Shown here in pieces: positions 52,737-63,095 of a DNA stretch of 64,000 nucleotides. The translations under genes and the position numbers were made by a program. Under the pieces are notes generated by a model. That model was not told the DNA's origin and ran no database searches. It worked only from the letters and a program-made list of their open reading frames with translations. Each line of letters starts with the position of its first letter. Position 1 is the stretch's first letter. Source of the stretch: Selaginella tamariscina (taxonomy: Eukaryota; Streptophyta; Lycopodiopsida; Selaginellales; Selaginellaceae); assembly GCA_003024785.1 (NCBI GenBank), contig PUQB01000253.1, forward strand, positions 286,430 to 350,429, read 5' to 3'.

Positions 52737-53278
52737 ATGATCTATAATCATACTAAAAGGTATGTTAAAAAGGAAATCCGACCTCTTGTTTTAGAAGGAT
52801 GTGATTGGTTTAATGGGCTAGATAATCAGGAAGAAGTAGAAATCCTGAAAGCATATCCTAACTTAAAGGTCTTAACAAATATTGACCTTCACGTAGTGCT
52901 GAAAGGAAAGAAAACTGTTCAGCAGAAGGAAAACGACAGACCTGATTACAGGAAAAGTTTTATAAGGCAATCCTGTATAAGATTGATTTGCAGGAACAAC
53001 CTTCAGAGTATACATATGTGTATACCACAGATCCTTTAAAGCAAGTGAATATAAACACAGAAAAGAAGCCAAAGGAACAGGAAGGAAAAACTATTCAGGA
53101 ACAGGAAGAGAAAGCAAATCCTGATCCTAAGGAACAAGATGCAGGAAAGCAAGTGCTGCAACTTAAGGTATCAACTTCCAACCAAGAACTTAGGAAAGTG
53201 AAGAACAACTTTTGGAAGTATAAAGGAGAGAATCCACAGTACCATGAAGATCAACATCCAAAGGAAGGAATAGGATAG
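52737..53278 (+). pseudogene. Unrecognised tail ORFs of the non-autonomous element
   Basis: Two overlapping frames (52737-53039 and 52988-53278) are joined by a shift. The first begins YNHTKRYVKKEIRPLVLEGC and includes NLKVLTNIDLHVVLKGKK; the second is rich in Glu, Gln and Lys. I recognise no domain. They end just before the purine tract at about 53301-53316. Confidence 0.45.
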
Positions 53279-53316
53279 TTGCCGTGAGGACACAGCAACA
53301 AATAAGGAGGGGGCAG

Positions 53317-54160
53317 TGTTAAAGGTAAAATATTAGGAGCATAGGACATCCTACTGTAGAGAGAATAAGGGTAGGAAGGTCCTAGTAAGCATGGAAGGAA
53401 AGGTGTGAAGAGGAAAATCTTACCGAGAGGAAAAGGTGTAAGGAAAGGAAAGAAAGGCTGTGAAGGAGGAAAATCCTTACCGAGGGAAAAGGTGCGTAAG
53501 GAAAAGGAAAGAAAGGCTGTGAAGGAGGAAAATCCTTACCGAGAGGAAAAGGTGCGTAAGGAAAAGGAAGGAAAGGCTGTGAAGGAGGAAAATCCTTACC
53601 GAGAGGAAAAGGTGAGTAAGGAAAAGGAAGGAAAGGCTGTGAAGGAGAAAATCCTTACCGAGAGGAAAAGGAAAAGGAAAAGGAAAAGGAAATCTCGTAA
53701 AGGAAAAGGATGACGTGGCGAGAGGAAGGGTAGTTAAGAGTAGTTAGGGCAAGGGAGAAGGAGTCTCCAGAAGGGTCTCAACAGGAAGTTCTAACAGGAG
53801 AAAGGGTCTCCATTTGAAGTTTTAGCAGGAGATAGAGGTTCTCTACACTTTGTCTTTTGTGTTCATGTTAGTAATGAAAGGTGCATATTAGAGAATCTTG
53901 TGTGTGTGTTTATGTACTCTCAATGAATGGATCTAACAAGGCAATAGCCAAAATCCGTTCTTGCCCTTGACTTTGGAGACCAGTCATAGTGGCACTGGGA
54001 GAAGTCTGATATATATATATAAATATATACAGATATATTGAGAGTTGAGAAGGAAAGGGTGTAGCCTTTCCTGTACGTTGTATGAAAGGTTTCCTGTCTG
54101 CGTGAAGGAAACAGGTTAAATAGGAAAAGGTGAGGCAGAGAGCCCTTTTCCTGTTTAACA
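53317..54160 (+). repeat. 3' LTR of the Gag-protease element, with expanded 60-bp repeats
   Basis: 844 bp, longer than the 5' LTR because a unit of about 60 bp (AAGGAAAGGCTGTGAAGGAG, AAAATCCTTACCGAGAGG) is repeated about four times at 53400-53690. The Lys/Glu-repeat open frame there is a by-product. Confidence 0.9.
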
Positions 54161-55351
54161 GAAACCTTTCAATATTAATCTTTCCGGTTGTATTCTTTCA
54201 TTATTTAAGAGTTGTTATTTTATTTTAACTTTATTTTAATAATTGTCTTTCTCGTAAATTGATATTGAATTGATTGATACCAAACAACCTTAAAAAAGGA
54301 TTGAACTCCTTGTGATTCTCTATATTAAAGATAACAGAGTATCTTTCAATGTGACTTATACAAGTTTGACCTCCTCAATAATAGCACATAATGTAATTAA
54401 TTAAAATCCACAATTGAAACTTGAACTTTTATTGGAAGATTCTTAATTGCATAATGATGAGCAAAGTTATAGTCTATGAAATAAGCATTGATTCCAAAGA
54501 AAATCAATCTATTATATATCTTGCAACACTTTATAATATGAAGCTCAACTTGTGTTACAAAAGACTTATTGATTTGAGAGTACAAAATAAACTTTACTTT
54601 TGAGATTGTCGAACTAAACTATTCATTTAAATCCTTAATGAGCGTGTTAAGAATCTCAAAGTTATTGCTCTTGCTCAATGGCTTAGGACTCTCAAAATGA
54701 ATGTGGTTGATTATGCACCTTAACTTGTTGAGATAATTAATTATAATGTGATCAAGGTTATCACAATAGTGACACAAACCATTGGTTTTATAATGTTGTT
54801 CTTGATTATAATTAAGTAATGTTAAGTTTAGACTGCCTCACAATTTATGGGAATTAGACCTCTGACAAGAACTAAAGCATGAGAAACCCTATGTGGTATC
54901 AGTGGTGATGTTATTATTGTCGCATAAATATATTTTAGCCTCGATCGAGATACCTAGAATTGTTCTTAGCAATGCTCAAATAATCAATTATTGCATTGAA
55001 CAATATGCTTTAGTAAAGGACTTTAACTCTTCATGAAATGTGAGAAGGAGGTTTTTGACAATGTTGTGTAATTCTTATCAAAACTAGTTTATCATGGCTT
55101 CTTCATCTCATAATACATCACACACCAAGATGCATAAACTAATGCAAGATGATTACCTTGGGGTGAGTTGGTGGATTTTATTAATTGTCACGAGAACATT
55201 GTCAATGTCGTTAAACTAATTCTAAATTCTTATATGTTTACTTAAAGTTGTCCAATTTTTCTTTAAATATGGAGCGAAACATGACTATGTGATGTCAATG
55301 AGCAAGTTATAGTAACATATAGAACTTGGTTCATAAATTTATAGAATTGAG
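54161..55351. other. AT-rich region between elements
   Basis: No gene is supportable. TGGTATCAGTGG at about 54895 and a short frame from ATGGCTTCTTCATCT at 55094 loosely recall a primer-binding site and copia Gag start, but nothing downstream confirms it. Confidence 0.35.
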
Positions 55352-56892
55352 TATCATAATTTTTATTATAGGTAGCTCTTTATTTAAAGTTAATTATTAT
55401 TAACTATCAAATTATGTTAATGAGCCTTAGGTGTAGAAGAAACATGCCCACTAGAAAACTCCCTCCTCATTTGTGACATCCCCATTATATTCCTATTTAA
55501 AGTTTGACATGTCAAATATAGTTAGGAACACCCTTAGGGTTGACATAACCGTAACTCTACGAGTTTGGTTAAACTCACTAAGTATATTTCTATTAAGAAT
55601 AAGATTCCATGCTAACCCACTTTACAAAATAAAAAATCGGCATGAGAGAGGGTGTGATCCTTCATCACATAAGTTAAATAAAGTGATCCTTCATCACATA
55701 AGTTAAATAAAGTAAGTGTAGGGAAAACATGTCAAACACTTAAAGGTGTCTAGTTTTTTACATTCCTGTTAGCATAAGCCTAGCTTATGTTGTTAAGACA
55801 CACGGTTTGTGCTACCTTAACTTTCAACATGTAAGCAGGTATAACAATGGGATCTGCCAACATTAAGGATAGGCTTATCCTTAGGGTGTGACGTATCGAT
55901 ATACCACATCTAAGGAGTTAAATAACTTCTTTTGTCTACGCCTAGAAGGTCTTAGCGAAATATAATTTCCATTAATCAAACAAGTTATCCTTATCGGGTT
56001 CCCGAGGGTTCGTACATAGGGGTTCTAGGGATGGCATATGTAAGCCACATTCACGACACCAAGTTTAGTTCTTAAGTCTGAAGGGCTATGACAAGATAAC
56101 CCACATGAATATATGACACTAAGCTAAATGACACACAATATAATGCCCAAGGCACACCCTTTGGGATTAAGTCATGGATTTCATGTTAAGGGATTGGATA
56201 TTCTAACAAGTAGTAGGTGTGCTTATGCTTGCATTAGGGTGTTAAATCTTAGACATCCACTCAAGAGAAATTATGTTTCATAACCAAGTGTGTTGAGTGT
56301 TCAACTTAAGAGTGAATATGTCTAGGGGTTGAACAACCTAAGCTCATTAGCAAAAGCCCTTTTGTGAGGTACTTGCATATTCGCATGCTTAGGGTTGTCC
56401 TAACTTAACTTAGGGGTTTGTTTAGCACAATTTGTGTTCACTTTAGGCGCACACTCATGTTAACATTAAATACTAACCTTGGGTCTAGGGTATAGCTTGA
56501 CCTCATAAACCCTTAAGGGATTAATTGTGAGTCACAATACCCTTCATCACTCGAAAGAGGTTGTATTTCCTAATGAGAGTGATTCCTCAAAGGGCAAGTC
56601 ATTATGTTTTACCTTTGTCATAGGTATGTGCGAGGCACATCTCCTTGACAAGGTTAGTATATAGTTTTGTTTATTAAGTCTTCTAGGGTAAAATTTTAAA
56701 GTCTGCTTTAATTGGGTTCTCTAGGGGACTTAATGATGGACCTTAAGTCTCATGCGTACTAGGGCCGCTAAGCTAAACTCTTGAGGTACTCTTAGAGAAC
56801 TTAGCATTACTCATACAAAGTATTTAATGTCGGATGGCTACTTGGTAATCACATGTTGTCACTTGTAGGCCCTTTAAGTTAAAATTTTGACA
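55352..56892 (+). repeat. Decayed solo LTR of family A
   Basis: Begins TATCATAATTTTTATTATAG (aligned to TGTCATAGTTTTTACTATGA) and ends TTAAAATTTTGACA. Between the ends it follows the old LTR landmark by landmark (GGTGTAGAAGAAACATGCCC, AGGGCTATGACAAGATAACC, GTGATTCCTCAAAGGG). Differences lean to C-to-T and G-to-A. The flanks TTGAG and TTAAA could be a duplication altered by the same decay. Confidence 0.8.
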
Positions 56893-57949
56893 TTAAAACC
56901 TAATATCATCGAATTTTAATAAGCAAACCTTGGGATTGCATGCACATGTGATAGCACTCGAGCTTGATAGCCTACCTTAAAGTTATCACATAGTTCATCC
57001 ATTTGCCTTATGAGCTTTTGTCACTTTCTATTATGCCACTCCTTAATATTAATGAGTTGTTTACTGTCTTGTTCACCAACCTTTCATTCTATATTACTAA
57101 ATTGTTGGTTTTCTTAATCCAAATTGTTAAACCTAATTTAATTTAAAGAACATGTATGAACATATTCTTTTTCAACATCCTAGTCATAAAGTGACTACCG
57201 TGAAGTTGCATATTTAAATTGTATAATGTATATATTAACAAGGATGCAAATGAAAGTTTGAGTATAACATAAAGCATTAAATTACTTTCATTTAATCATA
57301 TTGTGATTATACTTTATTATTACTAGTGTACCAGATAACAAATTTAAACATGTGCAGAATATATTTATGTTTGATTGATTAAAATTATGTCATTATTATC
57401 AGAAGTTTTAAGTCATCCACCATTATATTATCATTAACACTAGATGATATTAATATAATATGTTAAAACCCACAACACTAAGTTAATTTATAATTAATTT
57501 ATAAGCAAAAATTAGTCTTTACTATAATATAAATGGTCAAGAAGCTAGTCAAATCACGTGTACATAATTATAATCTTATTGAGAATTGGAATACAATTAT
57601 AATCATGTTAAATTACCATTGGTAATACAAGAACTTGATTTAATTTTTAAGATTTCAATTCAAAAGTGTCAAGGTTGAAGCTAAGAAAAGAATAAGAATT
57701 GAAATATAAATGTTATTTTATGAACATAATAATATAAAGAGTAAAAAGAGAATAACAAGAATTAACTTGTATTAAATCAAAATGTTTTTTCTTATATATT
57801 ACTTTAAATCCTAAATTTCTTTATATATTACTTGGGCACACCTTTTAATATGAGATAAATAAATCCTAAGGCATATGTTAAAATGCATGTGTGGCATGAT
57901 TTGATAAATTATGTGTAAAGAGACCTAGGACGATATAAATACTTGCATG
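56893..57949. other. AT-rich region, nothing recognised
   Basis: AT-rich with no supported frame. It may include more of the decayed copia element that becomes recognisable to its right. Confidence 0.4.
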
Positions 57950-58600
57950 TCATTTGTGTAGCCTTTAAAAAATCCAAGACATATTTTAGTATTAACTCCC
58001 AACGCATATTGTAATATGAACATGACAATTGTAGGTACAGTAAAATACCTTCTTTGATTAGAAAATCATAATATGTAACCATCCTTGGTATTTTCATTGT
58101 AACCCATCGTCAAGCACCTAATTGCCTGAGGAGTTGTCTTCATCTTATGCTCGGCCTACCAAACACCTTGAGATGTTTCACACTTGCTATTAATGTTCTA
58201 TACTGGCTTGGGTGGAAGCCAATTCTACAATTAAATTGCCATAACAAGTACCTCAACCCAATAGACAAGGTGTTACGTTCTTAACAACATAATGCATTCT
58301 TCATTGTGTGTATCTTTCATTCTACCACACCATTCTGTACTTCTTCATGGTACAGAATGCGTTCTACTAACACCAAGCTTCTAAAAAACACTCCTCGAAA
58401 ACTCAAAACCTTTATCCAACCTCACACAAGATAACTTCTACTTTAGTAACATTCTTTGTAATCTTAAGCCAAGCACTGAATGCTCAATCACATTTGACTT
58501 GCTAACTAGAAACTAAACAGCCGCGTAATGTGAGAAGTCATCTACAATGAGTAAAAAGAACCTATGCAGTCTCTATATACACTAAGTCACTTCACACACA
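57950..58600 (-). pseudogene. Decayed Ty1/copia integrase
   Basis: On the minus strand, FFLLIVDDFSHYAA (about 58565) matches the first catalytic Asp region of copia integrase. It is followed by a decayed STEWCGRMKDTHNE (the family's QNGVVERKNR motif), a WVEVLVMAI block (FWAEAV..A) and NWLPPKPV (NRLPTKPV-like). Many stops and shifts show a long-dead copy. LTRs of this element were not found. Confidence 0.7.
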
Positions 58601-58802
58601 CGTGCCAGTGGTTTATATGTATGAGTGTATATATAGATACTGCTCAAAAAACGCTTACTTCAGCTTAAGTTTAGGTCTAAATGTCATGGCTTGACCTCAT
58701 TGACTGGCACCTACCGACACCTTTGATGAAAAGAAGATACAAATCACCCTCCGTCAAAGTAGATAAATGTTATCTTGTTCGTTTGGACATTGTAGATTAA
58801 GA

Positions 58803-59700
58803 TTACAACATGTTCTGTCCCCATGAACGTGCACCTCCCTTCGGTGTGTAGTACTCCATGTCCACCACTAGCCACTTCCTGTCCAGCTGCTTATAGGTGA
58901 AGGGAGTTGCATGGCCTAAAGTCTGGCAAAACTTGACGATGCTTTTAGAAGGACGTAGTAAGGAGAAGAGCAGCTCTTGGCTGGTCTGAACCTTGGCCCA
59001 TGAGTACTGGGTAACAGACCTGATCAAGTCCGGCCAGCCGATGGTAGAGTCTCTGACTCGTAGAACAGTTCCTCAGCGGGGCCGATAGACGCCAAGGCCT
59101 AGGAGACAGCTCCAAGTGATCACTATCTTGTGAATGTGGAGATACGGAGTAAACGGCTCGTGGGTAGGCTTGTCGAAGAAGGCGGCGCCTCCCACCCGTA
59201 TGGTTGGTCCGACCACCTCCATGATGAGTACCGGACAGCACGATCCAAAGTAAGTCCAGTGATACGCCTTCCAATGAAGTGGTTGGCATAATACTTCATG
59301 ATTTCCACCGAGGGCTTCCTCCTGAGGCCAAGCTCAGGCTTGATATCAACGAGCAGGACAAGAACCCATTCCCCCGTAATCAGAGCATCAACCTGGATAT
59401 CAGGGTGTGACGGGTTGAGTCTGAAATTCACGTTCGGCATCTTGCTCGCCGCAGGTACCTCGCGAAGGCACTTTGGCGTTGGTAGCCGTCAGAGAAGAAG
59501 CTGATCATGTCCATGCAGTTGTTAACAAAGTTCCAGTCGACTGCGTCCAGCACACAAGAGTAGAGGTACTTGATATAGCATCTGAAGTACCGTCAAAAGG
59601 AAATTGTCGAGCAAGCTCCCATCACCTGCGCTCTAGGCGCCGCCATAGCCAAAGTTGCCAAACCCGTCTACAAACTAGTCTCCGGTTCGAACTCTAGCTA
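58803..59700 (-). pseudogene. GC-rich, intronless, frame-broken coding relic; family uncertain
   Basis: The minus strand carries long normal-composition pieces in changing frames: FVDGFGNFGYGGA (about 59670), DAVDWNFVNNCMDMISFFSD (about 59540), MPNVNFRLNPSHPDIQVDAL (59440), GEWVLVLLVDIKPELGLRRK, GPTIRVGGAAFFDKPTHEPF (about 59200), then YSWAKVQTSQELLFSLLRPS and YKQLDRKWLVVDMEYYTPKG, ending at TGA near 58803. Base composition is much less AT-rich than all around it and no introns are visible, unlike neighbouring genes. The block LIMEVVGPTIRVGGAAFF...DKP recalls, from memory, a domain seen in fungal and oomycete kinase-like/Crinkler-related proteins. That is a weak resemblance, and the product is unknown. 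Confidence 0.45.
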
Positions 59701-59888
59701 TGTCAAGAGCTACTTACTGCTTGAAATTTTGTCATGAACTCTTTGTGGACTTGTGTTCCAAGAAATGGGCACATCAGCTTGCTCAAGACAACGTATATAA
59801 AATATTTCACACATTTGAGCTGCGCATGCCTGACCTACGTATCACATGTACGTTACTTATGTGACAGGTATGCATAAGGAGTCCCCCC

Positions 59889-59894
59889 CCCGCT

Positions 59895-59960
<66 letters not shown>

Positions 59961-59986
59961 TATATATATGAGACACACACACACAC
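59889..59986. repeat. (TC)n-(TA)n-(CA)n compound microsatellite
   Basis: A C run, then TC to 59948, TA to about 59968 and CA to 59986. It has the same block order as 25936-26031 and lies just beyond the 3' end of the PPR gene. Confidence 0.9.
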
Positions 59987-60019
59987 TACAATGGAATTTG
60001 TGTGTAGAAGTTTACATGG

Positions 60020-60419
60020 TTACGTAGTGAGTCCCACAAGTTGGGATAGTATATCTCTGAAGTCAACCGACTGTTGATGTCCAGCTTGAGCAGCGAGCCC
60101 CAGAGCTCTCATGGTCTCGGCATTGCCAAATCTTCCACATGCGGCGTACATGTTAGAGAGCAGCATACAAGACTGTGTAGCCTTCTCCGGTGTTAAACCG
60201 TTAACATGCTCCGCAACACGGAGTGCCCGCTGCATATCATTGTGTGTTTTGCAAGCGCACATCAAGCTCATCCACTGCAGTCCACTTGGCTCGTATGGCA
60301 TATTCTTTATTAGATCTTCTGCATCTTCTAGCTTCCCTGCTCTTCCTAAAACATCTAATATGCATCCGTAGTGCTCCTTCTCAATGCTAACTCCATAATT
60401 ACCTTTGTTTAATCAACTC

Positions 60420-60485
<66 letters not shown>

Positions 60486-62278
60486 TTACCAGCCATTAAA
60501 AGGAAACAGTCCCTGCTTTCAGCCACCATTCCAGCATGACTAAATACTGAAAGCATACTAACAAAAATGACATTATCTGGTTCAAGTCCATCCAGCTGCA
60601 TCAAGAAGAAGATGTATCTTACACACACACACACACACATGCCGTGACTTACAGAGAGCAGCAAGAAGAGTTGCAAAGCATCCTCGACGTGACCATGATG
60701 TGTATAAGCACCTATTAGTGTGCTCCATGACACCACGCTCTTTCGTGGCATTTCAACAAATGCTTTCTTGGCCTCCTCTAAACTTCCACACCTTCCATAC
60801 ATGTTCACCAACGAGTTGCTTATTAGCTCCGATGTCATGCCACTTTGCACAATAAACTCAATCAGTAATTAAGAAAAACACAAGTACAAACATCGGTATG
60901 TGCACACACACACACACACCTTGCTAGTACACGGTAATGTACAGATCTTCCTTGCTTTAAACTGGGAGCAGTTGCACAAGCCTCAAGAACACTAACATAT
61001 GTGATCTCATTGGGTGTTAATCCTTCCAGGTCCATTCTCCTAAACATTGTGATTGCCTCCTTGTGCATGCCTGTACACATAAGTAGTTGTAAACTAATGT
61101 ACATGTGAAGCGTGTGTATATTATAGTGTGTATATATACCTTGCCTTGAACAAGCTGCAGTCATTGCTGTCCAAGCTGATGTGCCCTTTGGGAAGTGCAT
61201 ATCTTCGAACACAAGCTTTGCGTCGTCAAAGCTACCGCACTTCTCATACATGCATATGAGAGCTGTAACCTGCGTACAATCTTAGTTCTCTTATTCAATA
61301 CTGTGTATACACATACGTACGCAAGTGTGTGTGTGTATACATACACATACATATCAAGGACTGAGCGTGTGTGTGTGTATGAAGTGAACACCAAAACACA
61401 ACCTGCATATCCGTGATGTTCCCCTGTTCAAGGACTCGAGCATGGAGTTGCCTTCCCTCCGATAAGTCACAACATCCATCAAGAGCACCTACGGTACGTA
61501 TATATGTGCGTGTAATGTTACTCATATGCATATGTAAACACACATACACACGCACACGCACCTAAGAATGTAACACGGTCAGGTTTGAGGCCTTCCAAAT
61601 CAAGCTGGTGAAACATAAGCATGGCCTCCGCATGCCTTCCATGTTGTGCAAAGGCAACAATCATTGACGTCCACGAAATTAAGTCCTTACATACTTGTTG
61701 CTCAAATGCCTGTCTTGCCTCAGACAACTTGCTCCCTTTCGTGTACATGTTCACCAATGCACCCTTCACAAAATCTGTGTAATGTTCTTTGCTTTCATGT
61801 TGCAGAATACTGTGAATGGTTTTCCTGCAAAATAAAATCGCCATTTTATTAAAACACACACACACACACACAGTACCCGTATGAGAGAGCAGCTGGAGTG
61901 GAGCAGGCATTAACGACGCTCATGTAAGTACTCTCATTAGGAGTATATCCATGTAGATCCATCATAGCGAAGAAACTTAAAGCATCTTCATGTCTCTCAT
62001 GCTCACAACACGCCTGTATTAAAGAATTCCATGCTATAATGTCCGTATATTCCAAACTCTTGAACACTCCCATTGCATCCTCCAGGCTGCCACACTTTCC
62101 GTACATGTTAACCAGGCAAGTTGCCACCATCACGTCCTGTGTTAATCCAACCTCGTCAACGAGTGAGTGTATTGATCTTCCCATGTAGAGGCTTTGTCTT
62201 CTTGTGCATGCATCTAGTACGCTCACCAAAGTTGCCTTAGAGGCCTTCACACCTTGAAGAGCATCCATGTTTATACAT

Positions 62279-62342
<64 letters not shown>

Positions 62343-63095
62343 ACAAAGCTATGCAAGTAAGTACTATATGCAAGTGCTAACCTTCAAGTCCCATGCTTCG
62401 GAACAGAACCACTACCTCATCGAGATGCCCAGACTGGGCATATGCAGAGATCATGAATTCCAAGCAACAAGATCCCTCGCAAAGCCCGATTCAAACCACC
62501 CCCTTGCTTCCTCTACTCTCCCACACCTCCCATACATACTCTGAATGGCAGTGGCAACACGCACGTTCTTATCGAGCCTTTCAGCGACAATCCTCGCTTG
62601 CAATATGATCCCATGATGGAGCAACTCATTACAACTGCAAGCACGAAGAAGAGCTATAAACGTGATGTAACTGGGTCTCTCTCCTTGTAGCTCCATCCTC
62701 CACAGAAGTTCCAACGCACTGAATCTGTAATGCACAGTCTGGGCGTATCCGCCAATCATGATGTTCCACGTGAATGCATCCCGCACTTCCATCTGGTCGA
62801 ACTCATTCCTCGCTTCCTCAATGCAGCTGCATTTCCCCAGCATGTCTATGTATCGATTCTTCATACGGATCGTCTCTGTCTGTGTAGGAGCTCCTCGGTG
62901 CCTTGTGTAATGTGTGTACACTCTCCTGCCTTCTGTGACAGACTTTGAATCTGCGCATCTTTGGAAGAGAGCTATGTACGAGAATTCGTCTAAACCGTCC
63001 GATGTTTGTTCCATCCTGTTTACAATCTCTCTTATGTTTTCCACTTCCCTGAGTGTTGAGAATTTTCTTGCTCCTCTCTTGCTCCATTGGATCAT
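60020..63095 (-). CDS. PLS-type pentatricopeptide repeat protein with E-like C-terminus
   Basis: About nine exons. Exon 1 (63095 to about 62381) starts MIQWSKRGARKFSTLREVEN and already holds several repeats (DAFTWNIMIGGYAQ; VRVATAIQSMYGRCGRVEEA). Later exons: VKASKATLVSVLDACTRRQS (62255-61875), FVKGALVNMYTKGSKLSEAR (about 61830-61561), DLSEGRQLHARVLEQGN, MYEKCGSFDDAKLVFEDM, GLTPNEITYVSVLEACATAP, ELISNSLVNMYGRCGSLEEA and LDGLEPDNVIFVSMLSVFSH. The last exon (60410-60020) has KEHYGCILDVLGRAGKLEDA and MPYEPSGLQWMSLMCACKTH, then an E-type end closing VGLTT and TAA. No DYW cytidine-deaminase domain is present. Such proteins bind organelle RNA in editing, splicing or stabilisation. Exon 1 is broken by one base at about 62455 (WNS, then MISAYAQSGHLDE). 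Targeting was not established. Confidence 0.88.
60427..60482. repeat. (GA)n microsatellite in a PPR intron
   Basis: About 55 bp of GA immediately beside a splice donor on the sense strand (CTGGCTGGTAAGCATC then TC repeats). Confidence 0.9.
62282..62345. repeat. (TC)n-(AC)n microsatellite in a PPR intron
   Basis: TC run followed directly by AC run; it makes up much of the first PPR intron. Confidence 0.9.

Larger units (their letters stand above)
49505..54160 (+). mobile_element. Non-autonomous LTR retrotransposon encoding Gag and protease only
   Basis: LTRs at 49505-50103 and 53317-54160 both start TGTTAAAGG and end CTGTTTAACA. A primer-binding site follows the first and a purine tract precedes the second. 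The internal region is only 3.2 kb and holds Gag with three zinc knuckles, a retropepsin-like motif and an unrecognised lysine/glutamate-rich tail. No reverse transcriptase, RNase H or integrase motif is present, and the space is too small for them. It resembles the TR-GAG class of plant elements that borrow enzymes from a partner. Flanks CTAGT and GAAAC do not match, so no target duplication is visible. Confidence 0.85.

Noticed and set aside
53405-53713. Lys/Glu-repeat ORF
   Set aside because: Product of the 60-bp tandem repeats in the 3' LTR.
54890-55170. Copia-like primer-binding site and Gag start
   Set aside because: TGGTATCAG is short, and the MASSSSHNT-like start is not followed by a recognisable Gag; left as a note only.
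59640-59700. FVDGFGNFG block as a type IIA topoisomerase (GyrA-like) motif
   Set aside because: Only a few residues match and nothing further along the relic fits a topoisomerase.
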